The translations under genes were made by a program, and so were the position numbers. A stretch of DNA of 64,000 nt, taken from Mactromeris polynyma (taxonomy: Eukaryota > Mollusca > Bivalvia > Venerida > Mactridae). Numbering within the stretch: the first letter of the stretch is position 1; each line of letters starts with the position of its first letter. A model generated the notes under the pieces. That model saw nothing but the letters and a program-made list of their open reading frames with translations. It did not search any database and was not told the DNA's origin. The DNA lies in contig JASFXZ010000009.1 in NCBI GenBank assembly GCA_032209605.1, forward strand, positions 19,951,553 through 20,015,552. Reading direction: 5' to 3'. This document shows, one piece after another, positions 33,480 to 44,438 of the stretch.

Positions 33480-34449
33480 GGCGGAAAATTCTATTGCTTG
33501 GATGCAATCGAGGGCATATCTCTATTTTTATTAACAGTTACTTAATACAGAAACATATATTTTGCATTTCCACGGGGTTTTCTCTCGGTCTTTGCAGCTG
33601 TTACCCGTCGAGACTGAGGACCCTGTGGTTACCAAATTCAGTCACTTGACTGTAGTTTTTTATGAGCGTTTAAGACTTGTCCAGAGCGTTGACTCAGTGA
33701 TTAGGCATTTCTTAAAAGGGCTCATATGTTTAGATAAGGCACATTTGGCTAAAGTACATACTTACTGTAGACCTGGTTCTTTATATGGTTCCTGGCTTTT
33801 AAGAGTATCTGGCGCATACTCGGTTTATATGGGTACTCGGAGTGTACCCGGTTTATATGGGTATTCGGAGTGTACCCGGTTTATATGGGTACTCGGAGTG
33901 TACCCGGTTTATATGGGTACTCGGAGTGTACCCGGTCTATATGGGTACTTGGAGTGTACCCGGTTTATATGGGTACTCGGAGTGTACCCGGTTTATATGG
34001 GTACTCGGAGTGTACCCGGTTTATATGGGTACTCGGAGTGTACCCGGTTCATATGAGTACTCGGAGTGTACTCGGTCTCGTATTACGTGGTACAGGCAAC
34101 GTACCGGATAATTAAGTACTCAGTAGGTACTCTGTTTAGGGTTACAGTAAATATTTGAAATTATTTGAAATTGTTTGATACATCAATCTTATATGCCCTC
34201 GGTTGCTTCCTTGCGTGAGGCGTTTCACCTCCAACAGCTGTTACCCGTTGGAGTACAAGCCAACATGGCCGTTTTTGCCACTTTAATTTAATTTGTTAGC
34301 TACTCACTACGAGGCAAGTCTATATCATACAATATGTGTTATATATTTAAATGAATTAACTTATGTCATGTCATCTAAAGATATTCAATTATAAAATTAA
34401 ATGATGATACCTTTGCCAGTTGTTGTTTTGAAATTTTATCTTGGAATAA
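33480..34449 (+). repeat. split direct repeat B1
   Basis: 970 bases, repeated at 35410-36380. Apart from the first roughly 60 bases, which carry several differences and one indel, the two copies look identical, including variant units of the internal minisatellite. B1 abuts A2 directly. Confidence 0.9.
33821..34072 (+). repeat. 28-bp minisatellite in B1
   Basis: Nine units of CGGTTTATATGGGTACTCGG plus AGTGTACC, with the same unit-by-unit variants as in B2. The frames across it are repeat by-products. Confidence 0.95.
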
Positions 34450-34666
34450 TAAAGATTAATTCATCTATGCATTAATCTAATTTATTATAGTTAAATTGCA
34501 CGTGCTCGCCGGGTGTTATATATACACAACGCGTCTATCGCGACCCGGCGACACTATATCGTTTCCATGGTAAGTCTCGCGTGAAACGTAGTCCACGGAG
34601 CGGGACCGTCACATGACTGCCACGCCGGTTCACTTGCTTGTTGGTCAGCTTACGACGACCATTAAA
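34450..34666 (+). repeat. split direct repeat A2
   Basis: Identical by eye to A1, including the 9-bp inverted repeat with TATA loop and the CCATG|GTAAGT donor (intron start 34570). Confidence 0.9.
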
Positions 34667-35409
34667 CCCACCCTACCGCACCCTTTTAGTTATTACTAGG
34701 CATTGTTGTAAATCCTCAATGTTAATAATCTTGTTATTTTTATTTTGTTTTTGTATTTGTTGTTTTCGGCAGTTAGCCGATACTCTTATAAATGTGCTTA
34801 TGATTCATAAATCTGCCGATCAGTGTTTTACTATTACAGTTTGGAATTGAGTCAGTCACATTACCAAATGTATGATGGTCAGAACAGAGACATGGTCACA
34901 TTGGCGTTGGCACTGGAAAGTAAGCTATACACGATATCACATCAGATTGTGCAATATGGTAACAACGAGGACGGAAACGGCATCAGATAGTACCCAATAT
35001 TCACGTAATTCATTCAGAGGAACTCGTCGAGCGCAGGTGATTTGTACGTACGGGAGCGATGTTGATTCCGTGTTGTAGTGCAATAGTGGTATAAGTGCTA
35101 ATTAAGTAAATAGTTTTCTTCAGGAAGATATAAGCTTCGCGTTGTGAAACACATTCAACGGCGACTGACGGGAAATACATAAAGCCTCTACCCGGTGTGA
35201 TGTGTTATGTAGTATGTTTATTCAAGGATTTGTATTGTACAGGATGTGATACCAGACATTTTGCCAGTGACCAAAGCCGTGTCATAATCATGGCGAGCGA
35301 ATCGTCAACAAACACTAACTACTATTAAGATATGGTCTTGCCTCAACATATACTTCTTTATTATTCATATTATTATTCATCATTTATTATATATTTATAA
35401 TGTCATGTT
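34667..35409 (+). other. spacer between A2 and B2
   Basis: 743 bases unique to the element. A T-rich acceptor-like TTGTTGTTTTCGGCAG ends at 34772. Splicing it to the A2 donor would give only a short frame of about 27 codons. No conserved domain. Confidence 0.5.
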
Positions 35410-36380
35410 GGTGGAAAATTCTATTGTTTGGATGTAATCGAGGGCTAATGTACTATTTTTATTAACAGTTACTTAATACAGAAACATATATTTTGCATTT
35501 CCACGGGGTTTTCTCTCGGTCTTTGCAGCTGTTACCCGTCGAGACTGAGGACCCTGTGGTTACCAAATTCAGTCACTTGACTGTAGTTTTTTATGAGCGT
35601 TTAAGACTTGTCCAGAGCGTTGACTCAGTGATTAGGCATTTCTTAAAAGGGCTCATATGTTTAGATAAGGCACATTTGGCTAAAGTACATACTTACTGTA
35701 GACCTGGTTCTTTATATGGTTCCTGGCTTTTAAGAGTATCTGGCGCATACTCGGTTTATATGGGTACTCGGAGTGTACCCGGTTTATATGGGTATTCGGA
35801 GTGTACCCGGTTTATATGGGTACTCGGAGTGTACCCGGTTTATATGGGTACTCGGAGTGTACCCGGTCTATATGGGTACTTGGAGTGTACCCGGTTTATA
35901 TGGGTACTCGGAGTGTACCCGGTTTATATGGGTACTCGGAGTGTACCCGGTTTATATGGGTACTCGGAGTGTACCCGGTTCATATGAGTACTCGGAGTGT
36001 ACTCGGTCTCGTATTACGTGGTACAGGCAACGTACCGGATAATTAAGTACTCAGTAGGTACTCTGTTTAGGGTTACAGTAAATATTTGAAATTATTTGAA
36101 ATTGTTTGATACATCAATCTTATATGCCCTCGGTTGCTTCCTTGCGTGAGGCGTTTCACCTCCAACAGCTGTTACCCGTTGGAGTACAAGCCAACATGGC
36201 CGTTTTTGCCACTTTAATTTAATTTGTTAGCTACTCACTACGAGGCAAGTCTATATCATACAATATGTGTTATATATTTAAATGAATTAACTTATGTCAT
36301 GTCATCTAAAGATATTCAATTATAAAATTAAATGATGATACCTTTGCCAGTTGTTGTTTTGAAATTTTATCTTGGAATAA
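35410..36380 (+). repeat. split direct repeat B2 (right end)
   Basis: Right terminal copy of B, with its minisatellite at about 35752-36003. It ends at TTGGAATAA, after which carrier transposon sequence resumes. Confidence 0.9.
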
Positions 36381-37378
36381 ATAATAACCGTACCATTTCA
36401 AGGCATTTAGCGGGCATATATCACCTTAAACACCGTACAATTGACAGTTTACACATAATTAAAAGTGTGATGGTTACATCAATAGAACACAATTGCCTTT
36501 GATCCAATAAACAAGTGCAACAAATAAAAACAAACAAACATTTAATTGTATTAAACAAATAATTTGCTAATTATTATGATGATCAAACAAAATATAATGA
36601 CAAATTAAAGGAATGCAATTTGCAAATTGCGAATTGTGATTTACAATAACATACATTTACTACTGTCAATACCTTTCGTTGTAGTTTAATGCGCAAAATA
36701 TATATACATGCATGTTTATGTTTCAAGTGGTGTTACATTTCAAAAGGAAAACTGTTAATCTCCAGTACATGACTAATTTAACGCGCATACAGCTAAATAA
36801 TGTCGTTTTTATTAAAGTTAAGGCATTCGTATTAATTCCCTGAATAACAAATAAGTAGTTATGTTTCAAATTCAAATATCTCTTTCAGGAACATGATATG
36901 CCTTATACCCATTAGTGACAATAACCGGCATCATATGATGTGCACGCAACAATCAAATATTTGCAATATCATTGTTTTATTTTCAAATAAAACCGACCAT
37001 CTGTTCAGATATATATATATCACATATCCGTGTATGTTTCTACGATACAATAACAGTAAATATCATATTGCACAGTGTGCATATACTACGCAAATGAGCG
37101 GAAAAACCTAAATGAAATCCATACGCTGCTTGTTTACAATTTACAAAACGAGTATTAATGATGAAAAATATTAACACATTTGATGTATTAAATAAGAACC
37201 CTCATGCACACTGCAGCTAACACAAAAATAAATATGGTAACATTTACCGTAAACATGCAAGTTACTTATATGACATATTAACTAAGCATGTTCAGCAAAA
37301 TTCATGTTTCAGACCTTATCAACACATTTTCAGTTTACACAGGAACTTTTAACAATTATATTTATCTTTGCACGAAAT
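36381..37378. other. carrier transposon interior, right part
   Basis: AT-rich. Only a 72-codon frame (36893-37111) without recognisable features. No transposase remnant seen. Confidence 0.5.
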
Positions 37379-37590
37379 AGGGGTTGAAAAGTCTTTAAAG
37401 TAGGGGTTGAAAAGTCTTCAAAGTAGGGGTTGAAAAAGATAAATGTAGGGGTTGAAAATATTCAAACTAGGGGTTGAAAAGTCTCAACAGGTAGGGGTTG
37501 AAAAGTCTTGAAATCAGGGGTTGAAAAGTCCTGGGGTTGAAAAGTCTTCATTTGAAAAGAGGGGTTGAAAAGTCTTGGGGTTGAAAAGTC
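37379..37590 (-). repeat. right subterminal array of GACTTTTCAACCCC (inverted)
   Basis: Ten copies of GGGGTTGAAAAGTC, two of them degenerate in the last bases. The last two are separated by TT only, mirroring the tight AA-spaced copies at the left terminus. Confidence 0.85.
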
Positions 37591-37598
37591 GCCGTACT
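37591..37598 (+). repeat. target-site duplication, right
   Basis: GCCGTACT followed by AACATGG, which resumes unit 2 sequence exactly where unit 1 reads through. Confidence 0.9.
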
Positions 37599-37659
37599 AA
37601 CATGGATTTGCTATTTGCATATCAGTGTTGCGTAAAGCAATCAAATCTTACGTTAACCA

Positions 37660-37910
37660 ATAAGGCAATTTCTCTTCAACCGAACAACGTTTGTAACATT
37701 GACGCGGATTGGTTATACTTTCGATATAGGGTATGTTACCTTACCGAAATCCACTGAATTTCGGTGAATTTACTGAAATCCATTTGGATCTGGAGTGACC
37801 AGCAATCGTAACACCTCGGCATTGTTTATGTTGTGCAACAAATCTTAACCTTCAAATTGCACCGACCATCTTTTTTCAAGATATTTCTTGTTTAAAATCT
37901 CGCTTCCTTT
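37660..37910 (+). repeat. dispersed repeat X, plus orientation (unit 2)
   Basis: Unit 2 copy of 11030-11280, about 60 bases beyond the transposon's right end. Confidence 0.7.
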
Positions 37911-38612
37911 GAAATATATCTTTTAGAGTAGTGCCAGAATAAAATGAATATAAGTCAGTGAATTACTGTTCTACAAGACTGCGACATTTAACATTTAAAA
38001 CAGGACATTATTGTAGTAAAAAACAAAAGGAACTGAAGCAAGATTTCGAAACTATTTTTATGTTATTTGCGTTTTAAATGGCCCTAAATGACTTTGGAGA
38101 GGACATGACTAGATACATCAATTACATGTACATACATTCAGGATAAATTGTTATATGTTATTGTATGTGTACCATGTGTTTGTAAAATATTCTCCAGTAA
38201 TTGGGAAGCTGAACTTGACATATATCTAAAACATACATGCAAATAGAAATAATAATCACAGCGATTTACAGCCTTGGAACTGTCAGTAAACATACTGGGG
38301 GTTTAAATCGATTTAACAGCTATCTAACCTCACACTTAAACCGCTATATGGTTATTGATTTCCAACTCATACACATGATATACTGACAAAGTAGGCAATA
38401 CTCCAGTCCATGAGGACGTCCCGTGTGCAAAAAAGGTCCACGAATAATGTTTATAACTATGTAAAGCTGAATGTTTCCAAAGAAATGGGTATACACCTGA
38501 TATCCTGGTACGATTTGAGAAATCAATCAGTAAAAGCAGTTAGTCTGGCCCCATGTTCACAATAACATGTTCATTTCGCGGTGTTTATTGTTGATTTTGT
38601 ATCATTAAGTCA

Positions 38613-41600
38613 ATGCAATTACACAGTAATATGTCTTTATATGTTTCTATTCGATGTTTACAATCATTTTCAGCTGTTTTCATCATTCTCGCATTGGCTT
38701 ACTTGTATCCTGTATCAAGTTGGCCTACTCGAGCGGTGAATTGTGAATCCTACACATATACTGATATTGTCCAACGAGAACGGTATTGTCGGGATACTTA
38801 CTATGATGGATCATTACTTGAACTTATAAGCCAGCTCACCAACAGAAACTGGACTGGTGCTGAACTACGCGCAGGTTTTGAGCAAGTGTGCTCGTAAGTA
38901 TATTTAACTAGTAATGTGTAATACTCCTACCAGTCACACTAATGATGTGTGATACTCCTACCAGTCACACTAAAGGTGTGTGATACTCCTACCATTCACA
39001 CTAATGATGTGTAATACTCCTACCAGTCACACTAACGATGTGTGATACTCCTACCATTCACAATAATGATGTGTGATACTCCTACCAGTCACACTAATGG
39101 TGTGTGATACTCCTACCATTCACACTAAAGGTGTGTGATACTCATACCAGTCACACTAATGATGTGTGATACTCCTACCAGTCACACTAATGATGTGTGA
39201 TACTCCTACCAGTCACACTTAAGGTGTGTGATACTCATACCAGTCACACTAATGATGTGTGATACTTCTACCAGTCACAGAGGTGGTGTGTGATACTCCT
39301 ACCAGTCACACTAGTGGTGTGTGATACTCCTACCAGTCACAGAGGTGGTGTGTGATACTCCTACCAGTCACACTAATGATGTGTGATACTCCTACCAGTC
39401 ACACTAACGATGTATGATACTCCTACCATTCACACTAATGATGTGTGGTACTCCTACCAGTCACACTAATGGTGTGTGATACTCCTACCATTCACACTAA
39501 AGGTGTGTGATACTCATACCAGTCACACTAATGATGTGTGATACTCCTACCAGTCACACTAATGATGTGTGATACTCCTACCAGTCACACTTAAGGTGTG
39601 TGATACTCATACCAGTCACACTAATGATGTGTGATACTCCTACCAGTCACAGAGGTGGTGTGTGATACTCCTACCAGTCACACTAATGATGTGTGATACT
39701 CCTACCAGTCACACTAACGATGTATGATACTCCTACCAGTCATACTAACGATGTGTGATACTCCTACCAGTCATACTAACGATGTGTGATACTCCTACCA
39801 GTCACACTAGTGATTTGTGATACTCCTACCAGTCACAGAGGTGGTGTGTGATACTCCTACCAGAATAGCTGATAGCTCAGCGAGTCAAACTAGTGATGTG
39901 TGTGATAGCCCACAAAGTCACACTAGTGGTGTGTCTGATAGCCCAACACTGTCACACTAGTGGTGTGTTTGATAGCCCACACTGTCACACTAGTGGTGTG
40001 TCTGATAGCCTACACTGTCACACTAGTGGTGTGTCTGATAGCCTACACTGTCACACTAGTGGTGTGTCTGATAGCCCACACTGTCACACTAGTGGTGTGT
40101 CTGATAGCCTACACTGTCACACGCGTGGTGTGTCTGATATCCCAACCTGTCACACTCGTGGCATGTCTGAAAGCCCACATATTTACACGCGTGGTGTGTC
40201 TCATAACTCACTCAGCCACACTATTGTTGTGTGTAATACCCTACCCAGTAAAACCAGATAATTCATCATCCAGTCATATAAGTGATGTCCCCTTCCAGTC
40301 ACACTAGTGGTGTCTCATGCCCCACCCAGTCACATTAACCTGACATCGGGCAATCCAGTCCTGGCACCGGTTGCTATCAATGTAACTATGACTACATGTA
40401 GTACAATTTAAGCGACTTTGGCATGTCATGGCCCGGCTGAGAATCGAAGCCGAGAACTACTCTGGTAATTGGATGTTATATTGGTACAAATATAGTTCTA
40501 CTATACTAGATAAAACCTCCTCTATACATATGTTTCGGCATCATTAATATTTCCCTTTTGAATGTAGGTATCTCTCATTTGAACAGATTTGGTGTAACCT
40601 CTTGTTTGTTCCGGTCGTTTTATATGTTATTCTAACACTATTTCTACATTGTATATATTTCTTTATATGTTAATGTAGTTTGAAAGCACCATCGGCATTA
40701 GTGAATTATGTAAACTGTACCAGCCAAATTGCACGTGAATGTCCCAACCTGAGGAGTGATGTAATTACCGCAATTCAGAGGAGAGTTGATGTATTTTGTA
40801 ACAGTAGTGACGTGGCATCCTGGCTATTGGAAGGTTTGTTTCGTTTTGGTATATTTAGTTTAAACCCATACACAATAAAACTGTCTTGGACTATCTTGAT
40901 ACATGACCAATGTCGCTTTGATGTTTTAAATTTACATAATAAAACAGCATGTACTCTCTTGGTACATGACCGATATCGCTTAGGAAAGCATCTTACAACG
41001 TACTCATAATAGTCCTGTAGAAAGGCTACCTTGGTAACTAACCAGTATTTGCACTTAACTTAAAAGTTTATGATCGAACTTCCCTTGTTTGCAGAAAGGA
41101 AAGAAATGGTTAAATGGTAGTATTTCGCCCCTTCACATATACATGTTTTGGCCTGTAACTTGGACGTAACGATGGAATCATAATTATATAGGGCCCAAAC
41201 ATTTATTTGTTTGTCGATTCAGCGTTAGCCATGGTCAAAAAGTTGGATGCAGTGTGCCTGGGTGAAGTACGGAGTCATCACAACTCAGATTGTGCTGGTA
41301 GAGCGATGAAAAAACTTCCTTCTCCCGTCATGAACGCCACACTCCACAGCATTATGGCGACATCCGGAGAGTATGAATTTATATAATTTGAAAAACGTAT
41401 GAGGAAAATTAGTTTAACCTTCAAAATTATAATTTCCCTGTTTCTCGACATATGACCAGTGTCAACTGCAAAATAATGCACCAATCTGGTAAGATTTATT
41501 GGTCAATTTATGCTATTATGTAGTTGCAATATAAAATGGATTCTCCATTTACGGTGGTTCGGGGTTGATATCTCTTCATGCTAGTAATTTGTTATGTAAT

Positions 41601-43206
41601 ATGTACGAGCGTGATAAGGTGATGCTTCGAAGAGTACTATGTTAGATTAAACTTATTTATTTTACATCAAGTTTGAAACAAGCTGTCGACAAAAAAACTA
41701 ATAACAAAAACTCTGGATGACTGCTTCATGTGTTACTAACCAACACTTGCACATTTTGAATTTTGAAGTTCGTAATCAAACTCAGCCAAATGGGCATCGA
41801 ACTCCCATGACGTGAAAACCATGAATTCGAATCCCGCCTTTTGCGAGATATTCCCGAGAACTGCACAACCCTTTAATCAGACGCGAGTGTCGGTTCCCAA
41901 CTCAGGTAGCATTAATCGAGAGTAATTAATATAAGTTGTAAACTTGCCTCACAATCGTTATGAACATTTTTTGTAATTGGGCCGAAGTTACTGAGAGCGG
42001 GACTGACTGATACGGATTGCTTACTTAGTATACTAGTATATTTACTGTGTTTATTTTATTTTGTACATAATGGTTGATAGGTTTTGTGGATTAATTACTG
42101 TCCAGTGAGTCAATTTATGTATACATGTAGGAAATCATTTACCATATAGCGGTTATGTGCGAGGTCAGCCACCTGTTAAATCAATATAATACCCCAGTTT
42201 TTTTAAGTTCCAAGGCAGTTTATTGCTATGCAGTTATTATTTCTATTTATGTTTTTTGATGAATATTAAATTCCCATTTCCCCATGTTCTGCTCCTTGGC
42301 TTGATATAATATCGGATTCCGTGTTCTTTCCTCTCCTGTTCGATATATGACCACTGGGTTTCCTAGCTTACCCTGTGGTGTATTCCATCCATCCGTTCCA
42401 TTCATTTTCCACCTTTTTGGCGCCTGCAATTCTCCATGGTTGGGTTTTTGCTTGTCAGCTAGATATTCCCCATTCCCATAGATATATATATGCCCATACA
42501 CCTCATTAATCCCTAATGTTTCATATGCCGATGTTTCCCTGTGATCAGTGTGGGGGAGGCATTGTCTTGTACATGTGGCGTTCCATTTAACAAGTTAATT
42601 AAGTCTCATGAACAGTCAGGGTCCTATTGTAACATTTCCAGCTAATAGGGTGGAGGAAGAAACATGTGCCCCTTTTAGACTTACTACGGACATGGGTTGA
42701 TACCTGGGTAGAACAATCGACCTTCTGTAAGCCAGATGAATGGCTTCCGTATATACAAAGTCTACAGCTCTGGTAGGATAACATTATCATTCATTGGATC
42801 TCGAGCGGATGACGTAATCAAACCTCGTGACCAGGTTAGGCCAATGATGTTCGGGAATGCTAACAATCCGTGCGTTTTTGCGCATGAATTGCTTAACACC
42901 AGTCACTCAAATAGTTGACAATAACACTCACTTAACTGACGACAATCAATCCTCACCTTTTATTTTTTTTTTCCATTCAGGGCTTTCCGTCAGTACTATA
43001 GGTGTACTAAGATGTCATTGATGGACCGGCAATTTAGTACTGATTCACAGTGTACGAACTCGTGGCAAGAAGTATCATTCGGCTATGCCTTGTTCACCCT
43101 CGGCAGGATGACTGTTGGTTTTGGTCTTCCAGAAGATGTGATGAAAACTATTCTACAAGATCTCCAAGATGTCCAAGATCTCCGAGATCTCCAAATTCTC
43201 AAATGA
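38613..43206 (+). CDS. S2: secreted ten-cysteine protein, 269 aa, four exons (paralog of S1)
   Basis: Exons 38613-38893, 40679-40833, 41223-41370 and 42981-43206, with the same lengths, phases and splice signals as S1 and no disabling change. The signal peptide, ten cysteines and four N-glycosylation sequons are all kept. By hand alignment 27 residues differ from S1 (4, 4, 8 and 11 in exons 1 to 4) against only four clearly silent differences. The changes are concentrated in exons 3 and 4, and the C-terminal DLRDLQ repeat is altered to DLQDVQ in its first part. Its upstream region is separated from ancestral sequence by the 11-kb insertion ending 1.0 kb before the start codon, which could change expression. 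Family not recognised. Confidence 0.8.
38920..39865. repeat. 31-bp minisatellite in S2 intron 1
   Basis: About thirty units of the array also found in S1. It is shorter and has its own block pattern (CTAAAGGTGTG and CTTAAGGTGTG variants absent or rare in S1). Confidence 0.95.
39890..40330. repeat. 33-bp minisatellite in S2 intron 1
   Basis: Shorter counterpart of 13640-14480, about a dozen units. Confidence 0.95.
40335..40480 (-). mobile_element. probable SINE relic (unit 2)
   Basis: Counterpart of 14490-14640 with the same B-box-like GGCTTCGATTCTC on the minus strand. Confidence 0.4.
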
Positions 43207-43558
43207 TCTTAACATGGATATTTGGATTACAATGTAAAGAAATATTCTTTATGTAAACAGATTATGAGCATATTCCTATCTTTTCTTGTCACTGTCTACA
43301 GTAACCATGCAACCACATACATGTATGTGCTGATGCAAATGACTTGTTTCTAAATACCACAAGCAATTATCATACTAGTGAAATACGATGGAGAAAAATA
43401 TTCAACTATACTTATATTTCCATTACACTTTGCTGCGTAAAACATATGACCTGCCAATGCAATGTAACACTGACTGCAACAATGGTTATCTAACCCCAAC
43501 TCAAACCTAAAACTTCGGCTCCACCCACTTTGAACAATCCCAATATAATTTAAATGTC

Positions 43559-43564
43559 AATAAA
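43559..43564 (+). promoter_or_regulatory. candidate S2 polyadenylation signal
   Basis: AATAAA at the same distance from the stop as in S1. Confidence 0.4.
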
Positions 43565-44438
43565 ACATCACGCCAGTAAAATCCGAAAGTATAATCTTTT
43601 TCAGAAATTATATTTATTTTGTAAATTGAAATTGATTATATGCTGTACTGTTTATATGGCTGTACATGTTAAGGCCGGTAGCATATACTATACTGCTGTC
43701 GGCATACACAAAGTTCATAGCTCAAAGAACCGATTACCATTGACACTTAGCCAGTGTGTACGAGCGTATAACGGAGAGAAAGATACATGCGCGTTATAAA
43801 TATATACACATATATTATATATACATAGACACAGATACATATATCTTAGATCCATATATTATATACACAAAAAAGTAGAAACACATGGAATATAGGTTCT
43901 GTACAGTTGTCGATGTGACCGCTTACTTTTAGCATTCGTGCCATTGGGTCCCAGATATGATGTCTGTGTAGTGTCATTGTTTTTCGAAGGTTATTGTTTC
44001 GCCTATAGATGTAATCATCTCTACACCCACGACAAAGCATTATGTAGACCATGTTTCTACATCACAACTAATGTCTTCGTTGAATGTTACTCTTGTCCGA
44101 GTTTTGATGTGAATGTTTCTCCCTCAACTAAATACGCGCATAATCCACAATAAGGTCGGTTACATAGGGAAACTTTGGGTGTGTAATTGTTTTCAGAAAT
44201 CTGGCTTTATATTTAATTATAACATATTCCCATCTACTTTGTTTGGGAAGAATCTTCGTTATACGTCCGTGTGGTGCTGGATGTGTAGAGAATGGTCACA
44301 TTTTAAATACAGATACAATGTCATTATACAGACGTAAGCGGTGAGTTGATTATTCCAAGAAGAGATAATGTTCTCAATTAAACATCTATAGATCTACGCG
44401 ATATTGAATCAGAGATGTGTAGTAAATCAATCATCATG

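Larger units (their letters stand above)
28508..36380 (+). mobile_element. Ngaro-type tyrosine-recombinase retrotransposon, apparently intact
   Basis: Layout: A1 (28508-28723), gag, RT/RNase H, tyrosine recombinase, SGNH hydrolase, B1 (33480-34449), A2 (34450-34666), a 743-bp spacer, B2 (35410-36380). Split direct repeats of this A1...B1A2...B2 kind, a YR instead of an integrase and no target duplication define Ngaro/PAT-like elements of the DIRS order. All four frames are open with catalytic motifs present. The A copies appear identical, and the B copies are alike from the minisatellite onward, so the insertion is young. It lies inside the DNA transposon and has no homologous copy elsewhere in the window. 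Confidence 0.9.
26604..37590. mobile_element. DNA transposon with 14-mer motif arrays at both ends, containing a nested retrotransposon
   Basis: The insertion is bounded exactly by GCCGTACT and by comparison with the empty site in unit 1. Total length is 10,987 bases, of which 28508-36380 is a nested retrotransposon, leaving a carrier of about 3.1 kb. The left end starts GGTATCGA and then carries GACTTTTCAACCCC repeats; the right end carries the reverse complement and stops at GTTGAAAAGTC. An 8-bp duplication and clustered subterminal motifs fit a cut-and-paste element (hAT, P, Merlin and some others make 8-bp duplications), but I see no transposase and the termini do not match the CAG..CTG ends I know for hAT. 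Probably non-autonomous; superfamily not assigned. Confidence 0.8.

Noticed and set aside
33562..34056. 164-codon frame and two shorter frames rich in Tyr-Gly-Val, duplicated at 35493-35987.
   Set aside because: They run across the 28-bp minisatellite of the B repeats in three frames at once and have no other coding sign.
28508..36380. LTR retrotransposon or retrovirus-like element.
   Set aside because: No LTR pair, no integrase, no protease and no target duplication; instead split direct repeats and a tyrosine recombinase.
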